A DNA stretch of 64,000 nucleotides from Planctomycetota bacterium (GCA_018242625.1 JAFEBO010000003.1:186001-250000); one strand, 5' to 3'; shown: positions 17,900-26,622, numbered from the stretch's first letter. The notes: generated by a model not told the origin, from the letters alone. Numbers and translations are program-made.

Positions 17900-18060
17900 C
17901 GGTGGCCTCTCCGATGCCCTCTATCCCTCCAAACAGTCTGGAGAAAGAATAGGAACTCTTTTCCTATCGGAGCACGACCCCGAGGTTCTCAATGATGAGA
18001 GAAATCAAACACGGAAACCCTCAAAGGGGTACCCCCTCCCGGCCGGGTCGGGTCGCGGAT

Positions 18061-18606
18061 TCAAGGGTTCGAGGTGCATTCAAAGAGCAGTGGCGGCCGG
18101 GCCTTGCCGCCGTCGGGGGCGAATGAAACCTCGATCCGCAGCGATCCGGGGGTTCCCTTGTAGGTGATCGATTCGAGGCCGCCGCAATTTTCTCTGGCGC
18201 CGAAGACGATCGAGCCGGGCGCCTTTTTGACCGCTTCCAGGACGGCCACGCCCGGAAGATTCGCGATGGGACCGAGCTGACCGTCGGTGTGGGTAATCCT
18301 CAACTCGAGCGAACCGTTCTTTTCTGTGATCGTCAGCAGCTCGTACACAACTACCGATCCGTCGTGTTTGAACCATCGGAACATGCCGAGCATGCTGCCG
18401 TGTTCCGGGGTGGTCCAGACCTCCTGCGTGTACCGATCCTTCCTCCGCGAAGACCAATTACCCGGGATGAACGCGATGTCCGCGAAGGAGGCGGGCGTGC
18501 GCAGCGGAGTCGCGGCGGGCTGGTTGGGAGTTTCGGGCTCGCCCATTCCGGCAAAGACCAGGAGGCAGAGCACACCTGCGAGGGCTGCGAATCGAGTCGG
18601 CATCAT
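18061..18606 (-). CDS. Exported DUF6265-like protein
   Basis: 181 residues from the ATG at 18606 (a tandem ATG at 18603). The longer frame to 18717 is unlikely because a signal peptide (PTRFAALAGVLCLLVFAGMG) begins here. The body has the DUF6265 layout: FIPGNW, then EVWTTPEHGSMLGMFRWFK, then a lipocalin-like strand series. A second member of the same family is encoded at 43374-43934. The role is unknown; it is probably a small periplasmic beta-barrel. The spacer to the deacetylase holds small palindromes (ATAGGAA/TTCCTAT near 17949-17967, GGGGTACCCC) but no clear terminator. Confidence 0.75.
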   Translation of the reverse strand: MMPTRFAALAGVLCLLVFAGMGEPETPNQPAATPLRTPASFADIAFIPGNWSSRRKDRYTQEVWTTPEHGSMLGMFRWFKHDGSVVVYELLTITEKNGSLELRITHTDGQLGPIANLPGVAVLEAVKKAPGSIVFGARENCGGLESITYKGTPGSLRIEVSFAPDGGKARPPLLFECTSNP

Positions 18607-18763
18607 CGTCCTATTCCTTGGGTATTCGAGGGTCCGTCCGGGCCCCTTGCGTGACCTTCCGCTGCACACCGTAGCAGACTTGACAAGTCTCACAAACTCA
18701 ACTCTGTGGGGGTGCAACGGCTCCTGAACCCCAACTGGCGAACACGAGCGGCTCTGTGCGGGC

Positions 18764-18769
18764 TAGGCT
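18764..18769 (+). promoter_or_regulatory. -10-like hexamer TAGGCT before the lipoprotein hydrolase
   Basis: It ends six bases before the GTG start at 18776. With a start site 6-8 bases after a -10 element, the transcript would begin on the start codon. No Shine-Dalgarno is present. Confidence 0.45.
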
Positions 18770-18775
18770 CCTTCT

Positions 18776-19744
18776 GTGCAACACCCATGGACGATCCGGA
18801 CGGTCCTGACGACGCTGTGCGCCCCTTTGCTGCTCTTTCTGGGCGGGTGCCTCGCGATGAAATTGATGCCGCTCGGTCCGGCGCCGACGGGTTCGCAGCC
18901 CGGGGTGGAAGTTGTTCGTTTTCCGACCACCGACGGGCTGACCCTGGAAGGGCGCATGTACCCCGCGTACTCCGGCCGGCCCCGCTGCACCGACAACCCG
19001 GTGCCCGGCACGGCCGACCCGCGGCTCTCGCGTGCGGTCATTCTGTTTTGTCACGGGGTCAACGACAATGACGAATCGCCGATGGCGATCCCATTCTCCG
19101 CTGCAGGCTGGCGCGTTTTTCAGTTTGACTATCGGGGCTTTCACAACTCCGACAAGGCCGAGCGAACCAACGTGGGGTTGGCGCAGGACGCCCTCGCCGC
19201 GCTTCGCTATCTCCGGACGCGGGAGGACGTCGACCCGGATCAGATCGTGATCTACGGGCACAGCATGGGAGGGGTGTACGCGATGGCGGCCGGCGCGCTC
19301 GCCTGTGAAGCCGATACACCCGCGCTGGCAGTGGTTTCCGCCGATGCGTTCGCGAATTGGCGCGAAGCCGCGACCGAAGTTGCCTCGATCTTCGGCCTCC
19401 TGGCCGGAGGGGTGGACGGGCCCGAACCGGTGGAGTGGGCTCGACGGCTGGGAAAGACGCCGCTGCTGGTGGTGCAGAGCCGCGACGATGAAGTGCTGTC
19501 GGCACGCTTTGGCAATCAGATCTTTGAAGCGGCGTGGGCGAAGGGGGTTCCGGCCTCGCTGTTCCTGTATCACTCCGGACGCCACTTTGAGGCGTTGTCT
19601 CGGGCCACGCCGACCGGGATGCACATCGTGATGTCTCAGTTTGCGCTGGATGCGGTGCTGTCGCGACAGGAAAACCGCGTCAATCCGTGGACGCAGCCTC
19701 CCGCGGTCAGGCAGCCGTACCCCGATGCGGGCAATCCGCTCTGA
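18776..19744 (+). CDS. Alpha/beta hydrolase lipoprotein
   Basis: 322 residues, GTG start. The N-terminus is a lipoprotein signal peptide with lipobox LGGC (LLLFLGGCLAM), so it is probably anchored in a membrane. The hydrolase fold shows an oxyanion region FCHGVNDND, the nucleophile elbow GHSMGG with Ser163, an acid candidate in SRDDEVL and the catalytic His in SGRHFEAL. The substrate is unknown; the family includes esterases and dienelactone hydrolase-like enzymes. The next gene begins 17 bases downstream, so the pair may be co-transcribed. Confidence 0.87.
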   Translation: MQHPWTIRTVLTTLCAPLLLFLGGCLAMKLMPLGPAPTGSQPGVEVVRFPTTDGLTLEGRMYPAYSGRPRCTDNPVPGTADPRLSRAVILFCHGVNDNDESPMAIPFSAAGWRVFQFDYRGFHNSDKAERTNVGLAQDALAALRYLRTREDVDPDQIVIYGHSMGGVYAMAAGALACEADTPALAVVSADAFANWREAATEVASIFGLLAGGVDGPEPVEWARRLGKTPLLVVQSRDDEVLSARFGNQIFEAAWAKGVPASLFLYHSGRHFEALSRATPTGMHIVMSQFALDAVLSRQENRVNPWTQPPAVRQPYPDAGNPL

Positions 19745-19760
19745 GAAAGGAATCTGCGCC

Positions 19761-20096
19761 GTGTGGATTATGATCTCCGGCCCCTACCGGTCTGGTGCCG
19801 CTGGCGAATCGGATCGCAGCGCAAATCTTCTTGCCATGAATCGTGCGGCACTCGCGGTCTTCCGGCTTGGTCACATTCCGATCATCGGCGTCAATATGGC
19901 ACTCCCCGTGATCGGGGCGGCAGGGTCACAAAGTTACGACGAACTCATGATGCCGATCAGCCTCGCTCTGGCAGATCGGTGCGACGCAGTGCTCCGGGTG
20001 GGCGGATACTCGGTGGGTGCCGATGAAGAAGTTGAACGGTTCCGCACGTCGGGAAAACCGGTTTTTACTTCTATCGAGGAGATCCCCGCTCGTTAG
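19761..20096 (+). CDS. DUF4406-like (nucleoside 2-deoxyribosyltransferase fold) protein
   Basis: 111 residues from the GTG at 19761, with an AAGG 10 bases upstream; ATG 19770 is an alternative. The open frame extends upstream into the hydrolase gene, but the family match begins with MISGPYR. Family features seen are the start MISGPY, then NRAALAVFRLGHIPIIG, then LALADRCDAVLRVGGYSVGADEEVE, with the conserved 'CD..L...G...S.GA..E' pattern. Such proteins share the nucleoside deoxyribosyltransferase fold; the substrate is not known. The downstream gene starts 11 bases later and has its own promoter-like hexamer inside this gene. Confidence 0.75.
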   Translation: MWIMISGPYRSGAAGESDRSANLLAMNRAALAVFRLGHIPIIGVNMALPVIGAAGSQSYDELMMPISLALADRCDAVLRVGGYSVGADEEVERFRTSGKPVFTSIEEIPAR

Positions 20097-20099
20097 ACT
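20094..20099 (+). promoter_or_regulatory. -10-like hexamer TAGACT before the zinc-ribbon membrane protein
   Basis: It overlaps the stop codon of the upstream gene and ends seven bases before the ATG at 20107. The same hexamer occurs before the gene at 61317. Confidence 0.45.
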
Positions 20100-20106
20100 G
20101 CGCGGC

Positions 20107-21282
20107 ATGTCACTTCAGAAACGACTCTTTGGTGCGATGCTCACGCTGCTGGGGCTGGCCGCCTGCGCGGGAGTGCTGACGATCTTCGTCCCCGCTCGCG
20201 ATGTGTTGTGGAGGATCGCGGGCACGCTCGTGCTCGCAGGAATCGCCATCGGATTTGCGATTCCTATTTCGTGGAAGCTCGACAAGGAACAAACCCGCGC
20301 TACGGGCCTTGCCGGCCTGGCGGCGATTGTTCCGGCGTTCGTGCTGTATCTGATCGCCATGTGGATCGGGCTGGTTTCGGGCTTCAGCCTTGAATGGGAG
20401 TTCGCGGCGACCGCGTTCCATTACACGTTCTGCGCCGCCGTGGCGCTCGTCGCTCTGGCGATCGGGGAAAAAACCGCAAGCCCCCTCTTTGGCATGGTGC
20501 TCTTGATCGCGGTCGGGGCGGCCTTTGTCGCGGGGCTGGGGGGTACATGGGTACAGACCGCGGGGCTTGGCGGCTTTGAACCGCAGGCCAAGCTTTGGGC
20601 CACCGCCTGGCTCTTCTTCTGGACCGGGTTTGCCGCGGCGATCAGCGTGATCGGCTTTCCGCGTGTGCGTGCGCCGTGGCGCTGGCTGGGGGTGCTTGCC
20701 GCGGGTATCGCGCTTCTGATGGGCCTGTGGGGCATCTGGAATGATCTTCGGGATCCGCCCGTCTGGTTTATTCAGTCGCTTCTCGTGGCGGGCACGGTTG
20801 GCGTGTGCAATGTTCTCAATGCCCTGGAGTTCAAGGGCGTCCAGCGTTTCGTCTCGCTGGCCACGATGGGGATGATCCTGATCTGCTTTGCGCTGGCTTC
20901 CTACATCAATTTGACGACCGCGGGCTTCCAGACCGGTCGTATCGACGAGGACCTGCCGGGCCGCCTGCTCGGAGCAAGCTCGATCGTTTCGATATGCGGC
21001 CTGCTGGCCGTCGTCATCTTTGTGGCTGCCAACCGTCGGGCGGCAAGTGTTCACACCGGCGCCATCCGGGAAATTCGGGCGGTACGCATCGTCTGCCCGA
21101 GGTGTGCGACCAAGCTGGACGCACCGGTCGGAAACTCGCGGTGCGGAGGATGCGGGCTGCTGTTTAGCCTGCAGATTTCAGAGCCACGCTGCATCAAGTG
21201 TGAATACAACCTTCTCGATCTGAAGGCGGATCGCTGCCCGGAATGCGGTACGCCGGTTCTCGAGAGCGTGCCCGCTTCGTGA
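20107..21282 (+). CDS. Polytopic membrane protein with two C-terminal zinc ribbons
   Basis: 391 residues from the ATG at 20107. About ten hydrophobic segments span residues 5-320 (for example LLGLAACAGVLTIFV, FVLYLIAMWIGLV, FGMVLLIAVGAAFVAGLGG). The C-terminal 60 residues hold two Cys4 clusters: CPRC...CGGC and CIKC...CPEC. The second has the form CxxCxYxLxxL...CPECG, which also ends the MFS protein at 50592-51920. No transport or enzyme family is recognised. The ribbons are probably cytoplasmic. Function unknown. Confidence 0.75.
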   Translation: MSLQKRLFGAMLTLLGLAACAGVLTIFVPARDVLWRIAGTLVLAGIAIGFAIPISWKLDKEQTRATGLAGLAAIVPAFVLYLIAMWIGLVSGFSLEWEFAATAFHYTFCAAVALVALAIGEKTASPLFGMVLLIAVGAAFVAGLGGTWVQTAGLGGFEPQAKLWATAWLFFWTGFAAAISVIGFPRVRAPWRWLGVLAAGIALLMGLWGIWNDLRDPPVWFIQSLLVAGTVGVCNVLNALEFKGVQRFVSLATMGMILICFALASYINLTTAGFQTGRIDEDLPGRLLGASSIVSICGLLAVVIFVAANRRAASVHTGAIREIRAVRIVCPRCATKLDAPVGNSRCGGCGLLFSLQISEPRCIKCEYNLLDLKADRCPECGTPVLESVPAS

Positions 21283-21381
21283 ATTGCGGAGTATCCTGAC
21301 CGCGACGGGGGCACACAATCGAGCGCTCTCTCCCGCCCACACTCCCTTTTGCTTTTCCCGAACACCAAAGGCCAAGACATC

Positions 21382-23037
21382 ATGATCCGTCTCATTCTCC
21401 TGTGCCTGTCCTTTATTGGAGCGGCAGCATTTCCCTGTGCGGGCTTCACGACCTTCCGCGTGGCGGTCGATCCCACGATAAAACTCGAGCCCGGCGCGGG
21501 GCGTCTTGTCATTTTCCTGATCCCCGACGATTCTCCCGTCGACGGCAAAACCAAACCGATCGATGGACCGTTCACGGATCATGACTTCCCGATCTTTGCT
21601 CTGGATGTGCCGCGCATGACCGTCGGCGCACCCGTAACGCTCAACGAGACCGCCGCGTTCTTCCCGACACCCATGTCGAAACTGGCCCCCGGGGGATATC
21701 GCGCGCAGGCGCTCTTTGACATGCACCATCAGGACAGCAAGTGGCGCCGCGAAGCGGGAAACGCATATTCAAAGGAAGTGCACTTTGTGGTCCCGTCTCC
21801 GGAGTCCAAGGACGCGATTCGTGACACGCCGGTCGATCTGGTTTTGAGCCAGGTCACCAGAGAACCGGCACGAGCCGCGGCGCCGGGGCTGGACTGGTTT
21901 TCGACGCCATCGAAGCTGCTCTCGGAATTCCGCAAGGAGGAAGTCACGCTCAGAGCCGGCGTCGTGTTTCCAACAAATTACGACCCGAAAGGCCGGTACG
22001 CCGCCATCTACTTCGTGCCCGGGTTCGGCGGCGATGACCGGGACGCACCCCGCATGGCCGCCAGCCTCGCCCGGGGGGCGGAGTCCGGCCCTTCCCAGGA
22101 ACTCGCCCGCTCAACTTTTCTGATCGTGCTGAACGCCGAGGGACCGAACGGGCACAACCTCTTTGCGGACTCTGCGAACAACGGTCCGTGCGCACAGGCT
22201 CTGATCGGTGAATTGATCCCCGCCCTCGAGGCGAAATATCCGCTGATCGCCCGCCCCGAGGCACGTCTCTTGCGCGGCCATTCATCCGGAGGCTGGTCCA
22301 CGCTCTGGCTAGCGCTGCAGTATCCCAAGACCTTTGGAGCGACCTGGTCTTCAAGCCCGGACCCCGTCGATTTTCGGGCATTCCAGACGATCAACATTTA
22401 TGAAGACAAAAACTTCTATGTTGCGCCCGATGGGAGCGAGCGACCGAGCACCCGCTCGCTCGACCGAACCACCGGCGAGTCAAAGGTCAACTGCTCGGTC
22501 CGGCGTGAATCGAGGCAGGAAGACATCCTGAGCCCCGACAACACCTCGGCTCAGCAGTGGGACTCCTGGGCGGCAGTGGCGGGCCCTCGCAATGCGGCCG
22601 GTCACCCCGCCGCGCTGTTCGATCCCGAAACGGGCCAGATCGATCATTCCATCGCGGAGCAGTACCGCAAGTACGACATCGGGCTGTTGGTCCGCTCGGA
22701 TCCCGACCGCTATCTTCCGATTCTCCAGAAAAACGTCCGACTGATCTGCGGCGGCGCGGACAACTTCTACCTGAATCTGGCTGTGCAGCTGTTCCTGAAA
22801 GATGTCTCCGTTCTGTCGCACACACCCGTCCGGACGGTCGACAAAGCAGACTCGATGCCGGTGCCCGGACAGAAGCCCGAAGATCGCATCGAATACGTGC
22901 TCGAATACCCGGGCGAGCCGGGATACATCAAGCTCCTGCCCGGGTATGACCACGGAACGATTTTCGGCTCCCCCCAATCCCGCGCGATCCCTCAGGAAAT
23001 GGTCGACCACCTGAAAAAGAACGGGCTGGCAAAGTGA
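21382..23037 (+). CDS. Exported putative esterase (alpha/beta hydrolase, esterase D/Fes-like)
   Basis: 551 residues. The ATG at 21382 starts a signal peptide (MIRLILLCLSFIGAAAFPCAG) and has AAAGG upstream; a TTG at 21349 is less likely. Residues 20-150 are a beta-rich N-terminal domain. The catalytic domain has YAAIYFVPGFGG, a nucleophile elbow GHSSGG with Ser301, and SSPDPVDF after it. A candidate acid and base lie in ICGGADNFYL and PGYDHGTIF. The family includes enterochelin esterase-like and S-formylglutathione hydrolase-like enzymes; the real substrate is unknown. Its TGA overlaps the GTG start of the next gene (GTGA at 23034). Confidence 0.82.
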   Translation: MIRLILLCLSFIGAAAFPCAGFTTFRVAVDPTIKLEPGAGRLVIFLIPDDSPVDGKTKPIDGPFTDHDFPIFALDVPRMTVGAPVTLNETAAFFPTPMSKLAPGGYRAQALFDMHHQDSKWRREAGNAYSKEVHFVVPSPESKDAIRDTPVDLVLSQVTREPARAAAPGLDWFSTPSKLLSEFRKEEVTLRAGVVFPTNYDPKGRYAAIYFVPGFGGDDRDAPRMAASLARGAESGPSQELARSTFLIVLNAEGPNGHNLFADSANNGPCAQALIGELIPALEAKYPLIARPEARLLRGHSSGGWSTLWLALQYPKTFGATWSSSPDPVDFRAFQTINIYEDKNFYVAPDGSERPSTRSLDRTTGESKVNCSVRRESRQEDILSPDNTSAQQWDSWAAVAGPRNAAGHPAALFDPETGQIDHSIAEQYRKYDIGLLVRSDPDRYLPILQKNVRLICGGADNFYLNLAVQLFLKDVSVLSHTPVRTVDKADSMPVPGQKPEDRIEYVLEYPGEPGYIKLLPGYDHGTIFGSPQSRAIPQEMVDHLKKNGLAK

Positions 23038-23825
23038 TCACCGATCCGACGCATCGATTGATGGCGGTCCTTGCGGCCGTTGCTGGCTGTACGGCGATAA
23101 TCCGTGCCGACGGTCCGTCCAACTCCCCCGCACCCACCCCTCCAAAGACCACCCTCGCTCCTCCCCAGCAGATCTTTCACCTGAAGGATGCTTCATGGAG
23201 CATGGAGATTCCGCCGGGCTGGCGATCTTCGCCTTCTCTGCTCACGAAACTCAACGAGGAACTGGCAAAGCACCAGGTTGCTCCGCCCGACTTTGTCCTG
23301 GCGATTGTCCCCGACGATGGGAGGCCGATCTACGCGATTGTGCAGCGCATGCCGGGCCCGCCCAAGGACTGCACGTACGAAGAGTTTGAGGAATCGCTGG
23401 GGGCGGGAGCCGCGGCGGTAAGCGCGCGATCTTCGGAGGTTTTCGCGGAGTTTTCAAAACTCGAACTGGGCAAGCCTTCCTTCGATCGCGCGACAAACCG
23501 CATCTATATCCGGATCAAAGCCGTCGGCACGGATGGAAGCGACAGTCTGGGATTTACGGAGGGGTTTGTGACTTCCTCCGCCACGGTGCTCGTTCACTGC
23601 TACGCGCCGGTCGCCCTTGCGGAAGCGGCGATGCCCGACTTCCAGAAGATCTGGGCCGGATTCCGCTCCGATCCGCTGGATGTATTCGTGCCCGGCAAGC
23701 GCAAAGCGGGGATCAGCTGGACCGCGATCGGAGTCGGCGTGATCGTGGTGATGGTGGCCCTGATGGCCTCGGCGGCATGGGAAAAATACCGCGAGCGACG
23801 GACCGAACCCGGGCACTCAAAGTGA
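23034..23825 (+). CDS. Membrane-anchored exported protein, function unknown
   Basis: 263 residues, GTG start coupled to the esterase stop; an ATG at 23061 is an alternative. There is an N-terminal hydrophobic stretch (LMAVLAAVAGCTAIIRA) that could be a signal peptide, a Pro/Thr-rich spacer, a globular region of about 150 residues (WSMEIPPGWRSSP ... FVTSSATVLVHCYAP) and a C-terminal membrane helix (WTAIGVGVIVVMVALMASAAW) with a basic tail. The globular part resembles small 'DcrB/PsbP-like' stress domains in layout only. I do not recognise a family. Confidence 0.65.
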   Translation: MITDPTHRLMAVLAAVAGCTAIIRADGPSNSPAPTPPKTTLAPPQQIFHLKDASWSMEIPPGWRSSPSLLTKLNEELAKHQVAPPDFVLAIVPDDGRPIYAIVQRMPGPPKDCTYEEFEESLGAGAAAVSARSSEVFAEFSKLELGKPSFDRATNRIYIRIKAVGTDGSDSLGFTEGFVTSSATVLVHCYAPVALAEAAMPDFQKIWAGFRSDPLDVFVPGKRKAGISWTAIGVGVIVVMVALMASAAWEKYRERRTEPGHSK

Positions 23826-23904
23826 AGAAGACCGGCGTCCCGACGCACGATCGCCCGCTCAAAGCGGCGGGGGTAACATGCGGCATTGAAGGAAAGAGGA
23901 CCCC

Positions 23905-24468
23905 ATGCCGACACCGATCACCTCTGATCCGTACGACCTCTTGCTCTCGCATAACCTCTGGGCGACCCGCCAGCTTCTGAAGCTGAGCGCCAGGCTGACT
24001 CCGGAGCAGTTTGTACGTCCGTTCCCGATCGGCCCGGCCGAGAAGGGAGGTTTGCACGCGATCCTGGCCCACGTCATAGGCGCTATGGGGCGCTGGTCGG
24101 ACCGCATCTCGGGACGCCCGCCTCGCCCGCCGCTGGCTCCGGCGTGGACGGGCTACTCCGGTCCGGTGGATGAGCGTGGACGCACGCCCGCGGAGCTGGA
24201 CGAGATTCTGCAGATCTCCCACAACGACCTGGTGGCGCTCGCGCCTTCGATACGCAAGGACCCCGCGCGGATCGTGCGGCTCGAATTTGGAGGGGTGCCC
24301 TATTCGTTCACGGCTTCGTGCGCGTTTGTGCATGTGCTGACGCACGGACACTACCACCACGCTCAGTGCATCAACATCCTGCGGCAGCTCAACCTGCCGG
24401 GAATCTCGGACCAACTGCCCGAGCTCGACATGACCGACTGGCAGTCGGAAGCGGACATGCGGGAGTAG
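23905..24468 (+). CDS. DinB family protein (first of three consecutive)
   Basis: 187 residues, with GGAAAGAGG upstream of the ATG. Four-helix DinB/YfiT-like fold: DLLLSHNLWATRQLL at the N-terminus, a first His in ILAHVIGAMGRW, and the C-terminal metal motif HVLTHGHYHHAQ. The sequence is closest to the DinB protein at 38195-38719 (FPIGP, HVLTHGHYH..QC.N.LR and DLDV/ELDM..WQ are shared). DinB superfamily members are metal-binding proteins; characterised ones act as thiol-dependent S-transferases or are damage-inducible. The specific reaction is unknown. Two further DinB-fold genes follow directly. Confidence 0.88.
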   Translation: MPTPITSDPYDLLLSHNLWATRQLLKLSARLTPEQFVRPFPIGPAEKGGLHAILAHVIGAMGRWSDRISGRPPRPPLAPAWTGYSGPVDERGRTPAELDEILQISHNDLVALAPSIRKDPARIVRLEFGGVPYSFTASCAFVHVLTHGHYHHAQCINILRQLNLPGISDQLPELDMTDWQSEADMRE

Positions 24469-24489
24469 TTGATCAGCGGGTGATTCGTC

Positions 24490-25053
24490 ATGAGCGAAGA
24501 GCGCCGGACAATCGAAGCGTTCGAGGCCGAATTCCGGCGTTATCGTTCGCTTGCCGAACGCGCCATCGAACAGGTGGACTGGGCTGGCCTTCGGGTGTCG
24601 CTCGACCCGGAGACCAACTCCATCGCGGTCATCATGAAGCACATCGGCGGGAACCTGCGTTCGCGGTGGAGCGATCCCCTGACCAGCGACGGGGAGAAGC
24701 CGTGGCGGAACCGCGATAACGAATTTGTGGATGATTTTCCCAATCGCGCCTCGCTCATGGATGCGTGGAACGGCGGATGGCAGATTCTTGAGGCTTCGCT
24801 CGCAAGCATGTCCGACGGAGATCTCGGGCGCATGATCACAATCCGCGGCGAGCCCCACACTCTGATCCTGGCGCTGACGCGATCCGTCACGCACACGGCC
24901 TACCACGTCGGGCAGATTGTGCAGATTTGTCGCGTGCTGGCGTCGCGAGCGGGGGCGGACTGGAAAACCCTTACGGTGGCCCGGGGGGGCAGCTCGGCGT
25001 ACAACAGCAAGCTGGGCTACAAACCCTCAAACTCCGAAACACCCGACGCGTGA
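24490..25053 (+). CDS. DUF1572 family protein (DinB superfamily, second of three)
   Basis: 187 residues. DUF1572 features seen: FRRYRSLAERAIEQV, SIAVIMKHIGGNLRSRW, RNRDNEF and the C-terminal TAYHVGQIVQICR. The His in KHIGGN and HTAYHVGQ would form the DinB-type metal site. It starts 21 bases after the preceding DinB gene, and its stop overlaps the start of the next (TGATG at 25051), so the three are likely one transcript. Function unknown. Confidence 0.88.
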   Translation: MSEERRTIEAFEAEFRRYRSLAERAIEQVDWAGLRVSLDPETNSIAVIMKHIGGNLRSRWSDPLTSDGEKPWRNRDNEFVDDFPNRASLMDAWNGGWQILEASLASMSDGDLGRMITIRGEPHTLILALTRSVTHTAYHVGQIVQICRVLASRAGADWKTLTVARGGSSAYNSKLGYKPSNSETPDA

Positions 25054-25628
25054 TGGCTGTCTCGAAGAAGCTCACAAGTGATCCGATCTACGTGCTGCTC
25101 AGGCACGATGCGTGGGCGAATCGACGCCTGCTTGAGATCTGTCTTGCGCTCAACGATGGAGAACTTGACCGCGACTTTGGGATCGGACCGGGATCGATTC
25201 GGGCCACGCTGCTGCACATCGTGACTCGCTATTACTTCTGGACGGACACCATCGGTGAACGCCGCACCCGACCCCGGCGCGTGAAACTCGGAGCTTCGGC
25301 GTCCATCCCGGATCTGCTCACGGCCCTCGGCCCGGCAACGGATGATCTGCGCGCGGTTGCGGGAATGGCCGTGAAGGACGGGCTGGAAGCAAACATCAGA
25401 CCGTCGTGGTCCGCCGCTCCACTCCTGACAAAGGGCGCGGCACTTGTGCACGTCTGCACGCACGCCATGCACCATCGGGCCCAGTTGCTCATCATGCTCC
25501 GTCGGCTCGGTCGCTCGGATGTGCTCGCGGCGGCGGACAACATCGGAACGGCGGAATGGCAATCGGAGGCTGAGGCGGGCACTTTGAAAGCTCCCAAGCT
25601 GCCGCGTCCGTTCAGAAGAGAAAGCTGA
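25053..25628 (+). CDS. DinB family protein (third of three)
   Basis: 191 residues from the ATG at 25053, which overlaps the upstream stop; the open frame continues back to 24927 but the TGATG overlap decides the start. DinB features: YVLLRHDAWANRRLLEICL, LLHIVTRYYFWTD and the metal motif HVCTHAMHHRAQ. It differs clearly from the two preceding copies, so these are not recent duplicates. Its last 17 bases overlap the end of the convergent outer-membrane gene. Confidence 0.87.
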   Translation: MAVSKKLTSDPIYVLLRHDAWANRRLLEICLALNDGELDRDFGIGPGSIRATLLHIVTRYYFWTDTIGERRTRPRRVKLGASASIPDLLTALGPATDDLRAVAGMAVKDGLEANIRPSWSAAPLLTKGAALVHVCTHAMHHRAQLLIMLRRLGRSDVLAAADNIGTAEWQSEAEAGTLKAPKLPRPFRRES

Positions 25629-26622
25629 TTCCCGCTCCGGTAAAGAAGTTGTTGGATTGGCGACCGATCCCGAAGCCCACGCGCGCATCAAGCTGAACTC
25701 GGTCGGTGAGCAGATACGCGGCGCCGGTATCGAGGTAATAAGCGGGCGAAGTTCCCTTCGCGTTTGGGGCGAACGTAAAGAACTCGCCGTAGAAGGAGAG
25801 CTTGTCGCTGGCGGCGTATGTGACGCAGACTCCGGCCTGTCCCTGCACAAACCGGCCGCTTCCCGGGGTGGTTGCGTACGCGACATTGAAATTGCCGTAG
25901 ACGCCCCACCCTTTGCCCAGGTCGTACTGCCAGATGAGCTTGCCGATGGGCTCGACATCCTGGTTGCTGATCCCGTCGGAGCCCGCGCCGACCGTTGTCG
26001 CGCCCTCCAGAACGAGGCGGGGCATCCATCCCTCCTGATCGGTGATCTTCAGCTTGAAGCCGACCATCGCATCGCTGAACCCTTCCGCGGTGGAGCTCTG
26101 GCCGCCGGAGTCGGTGCGTGACCAGACATATCCGGACGTGCTGAGTCGCAACTCAAAGCGGTCTTCCACGAGTGTGTATCGCGCCAGGATCTCCGGCGCG
26201 TTGTTTGTTTGGGTGTCGGCCCCGTGGTTGTTCAGCGTAAAGGTGTAGCCGGTTTCGAGCTGGAGGTGTCCCTTGGGGACGATGCCTGCGGTGTCGTCGA
26301 AGCTGGGACGGTCGGTCGAGATCACCAGGGGCTTCTCGGCCGGTGGGGCGGTGGTGCCAGTGCCAGTGCCAGTGCCAGTGCCAGTGCCAGTGCCAGTGCC
26401 AGTGCCAGTGCCAGTGCCAGTGCCAGTCGGATCGTCCGCGTGAGCGGGGATCGCGATGGCAAGGCCGGCAATGACAGCCAGGGCCGGATATCGGCTCGCC
26501 GATCTTTGCTTTGGATGATCCGATTGCGGGTCGTGCATCACTTCGCGAAGAAGCTCGCGGATGAGCCATATTTGAGAGCACAAGCCGGCAAAGACCAGCA
26601 CAAACGCGAAGAGATCGGTCAT
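25612..26622 (-). CDS. Outer-membrane beta-barrel of the 'transporter' (phenol MetA degradation-like) family
   Basis: 336 residues from the ATG at 26622, chosen because a perfect GGAGG lies seven bases upstream. A start at 26538 would leave only the second hydrophobic segment. The N-terminus has a hydrophobic helix (TDLFAFVLVFAGLCSQIWL), then a second signal-like segment (YPALAVIAGLAIAIPAHA) with a likely cleavage after AHA. A (Thr-Gly)12 linker encoded by a hexamer repeat follows. The barrel begins with STDRPSFDDTAGIVPKGHLQLETGY, the standard opening of this family, and ends GAGISFLF with a terminal Phe typical of outer-membrane barrels. Role uncertain. It faces away from the kdp operon across a 242-base spacer. 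Confidence 0.8.
   Translation of the reverse strand: MTDLFAFVLVFAGLCSQIWLIRELLREVMHDPQSDHPKQRSASRYPALAVIAGLAIAIPAHADDPTGTGTGTGTGTGTGTGTGTGTGTGTTAPPAEKPLVISTDRPSFDDTAGIVPKGHLQLETGYTFTLNNHGADTQTNNAPEILARYTLVEDRFELRLSTSGYVWSRTDSGGQSSTAEGFSDAMVGFKLKITDQEGWMPRLVLEGATTVGAGSDGISNQDVEPIGKLIWQYDLGKGWGVYGNFNVAYATTPGSGRFVQGQAGVCVTYAASDKLSFYGEFFTFAPNAKGTSPAYYLDTGAAYLLTDRVQLDARVGFGIGRQSNNFFTGAGISFLF
26354..26425. repeat. Twelve copies of the hexamer GTGCCA inside a gene
   Basis: Perfect tandem hexamers, 72 bases, encoding (Thr-Gly)12 on the minus strand, just after the signal peptide of the outer-membrane barrel. Copy-number changes would stay in frame and only alter linker length. Confidence 0.95.

Noticed and set aside
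26354..26425. CRISPR-like repeat
   Set aside because: Units are six bases with no spacers and lie within a coding frame.
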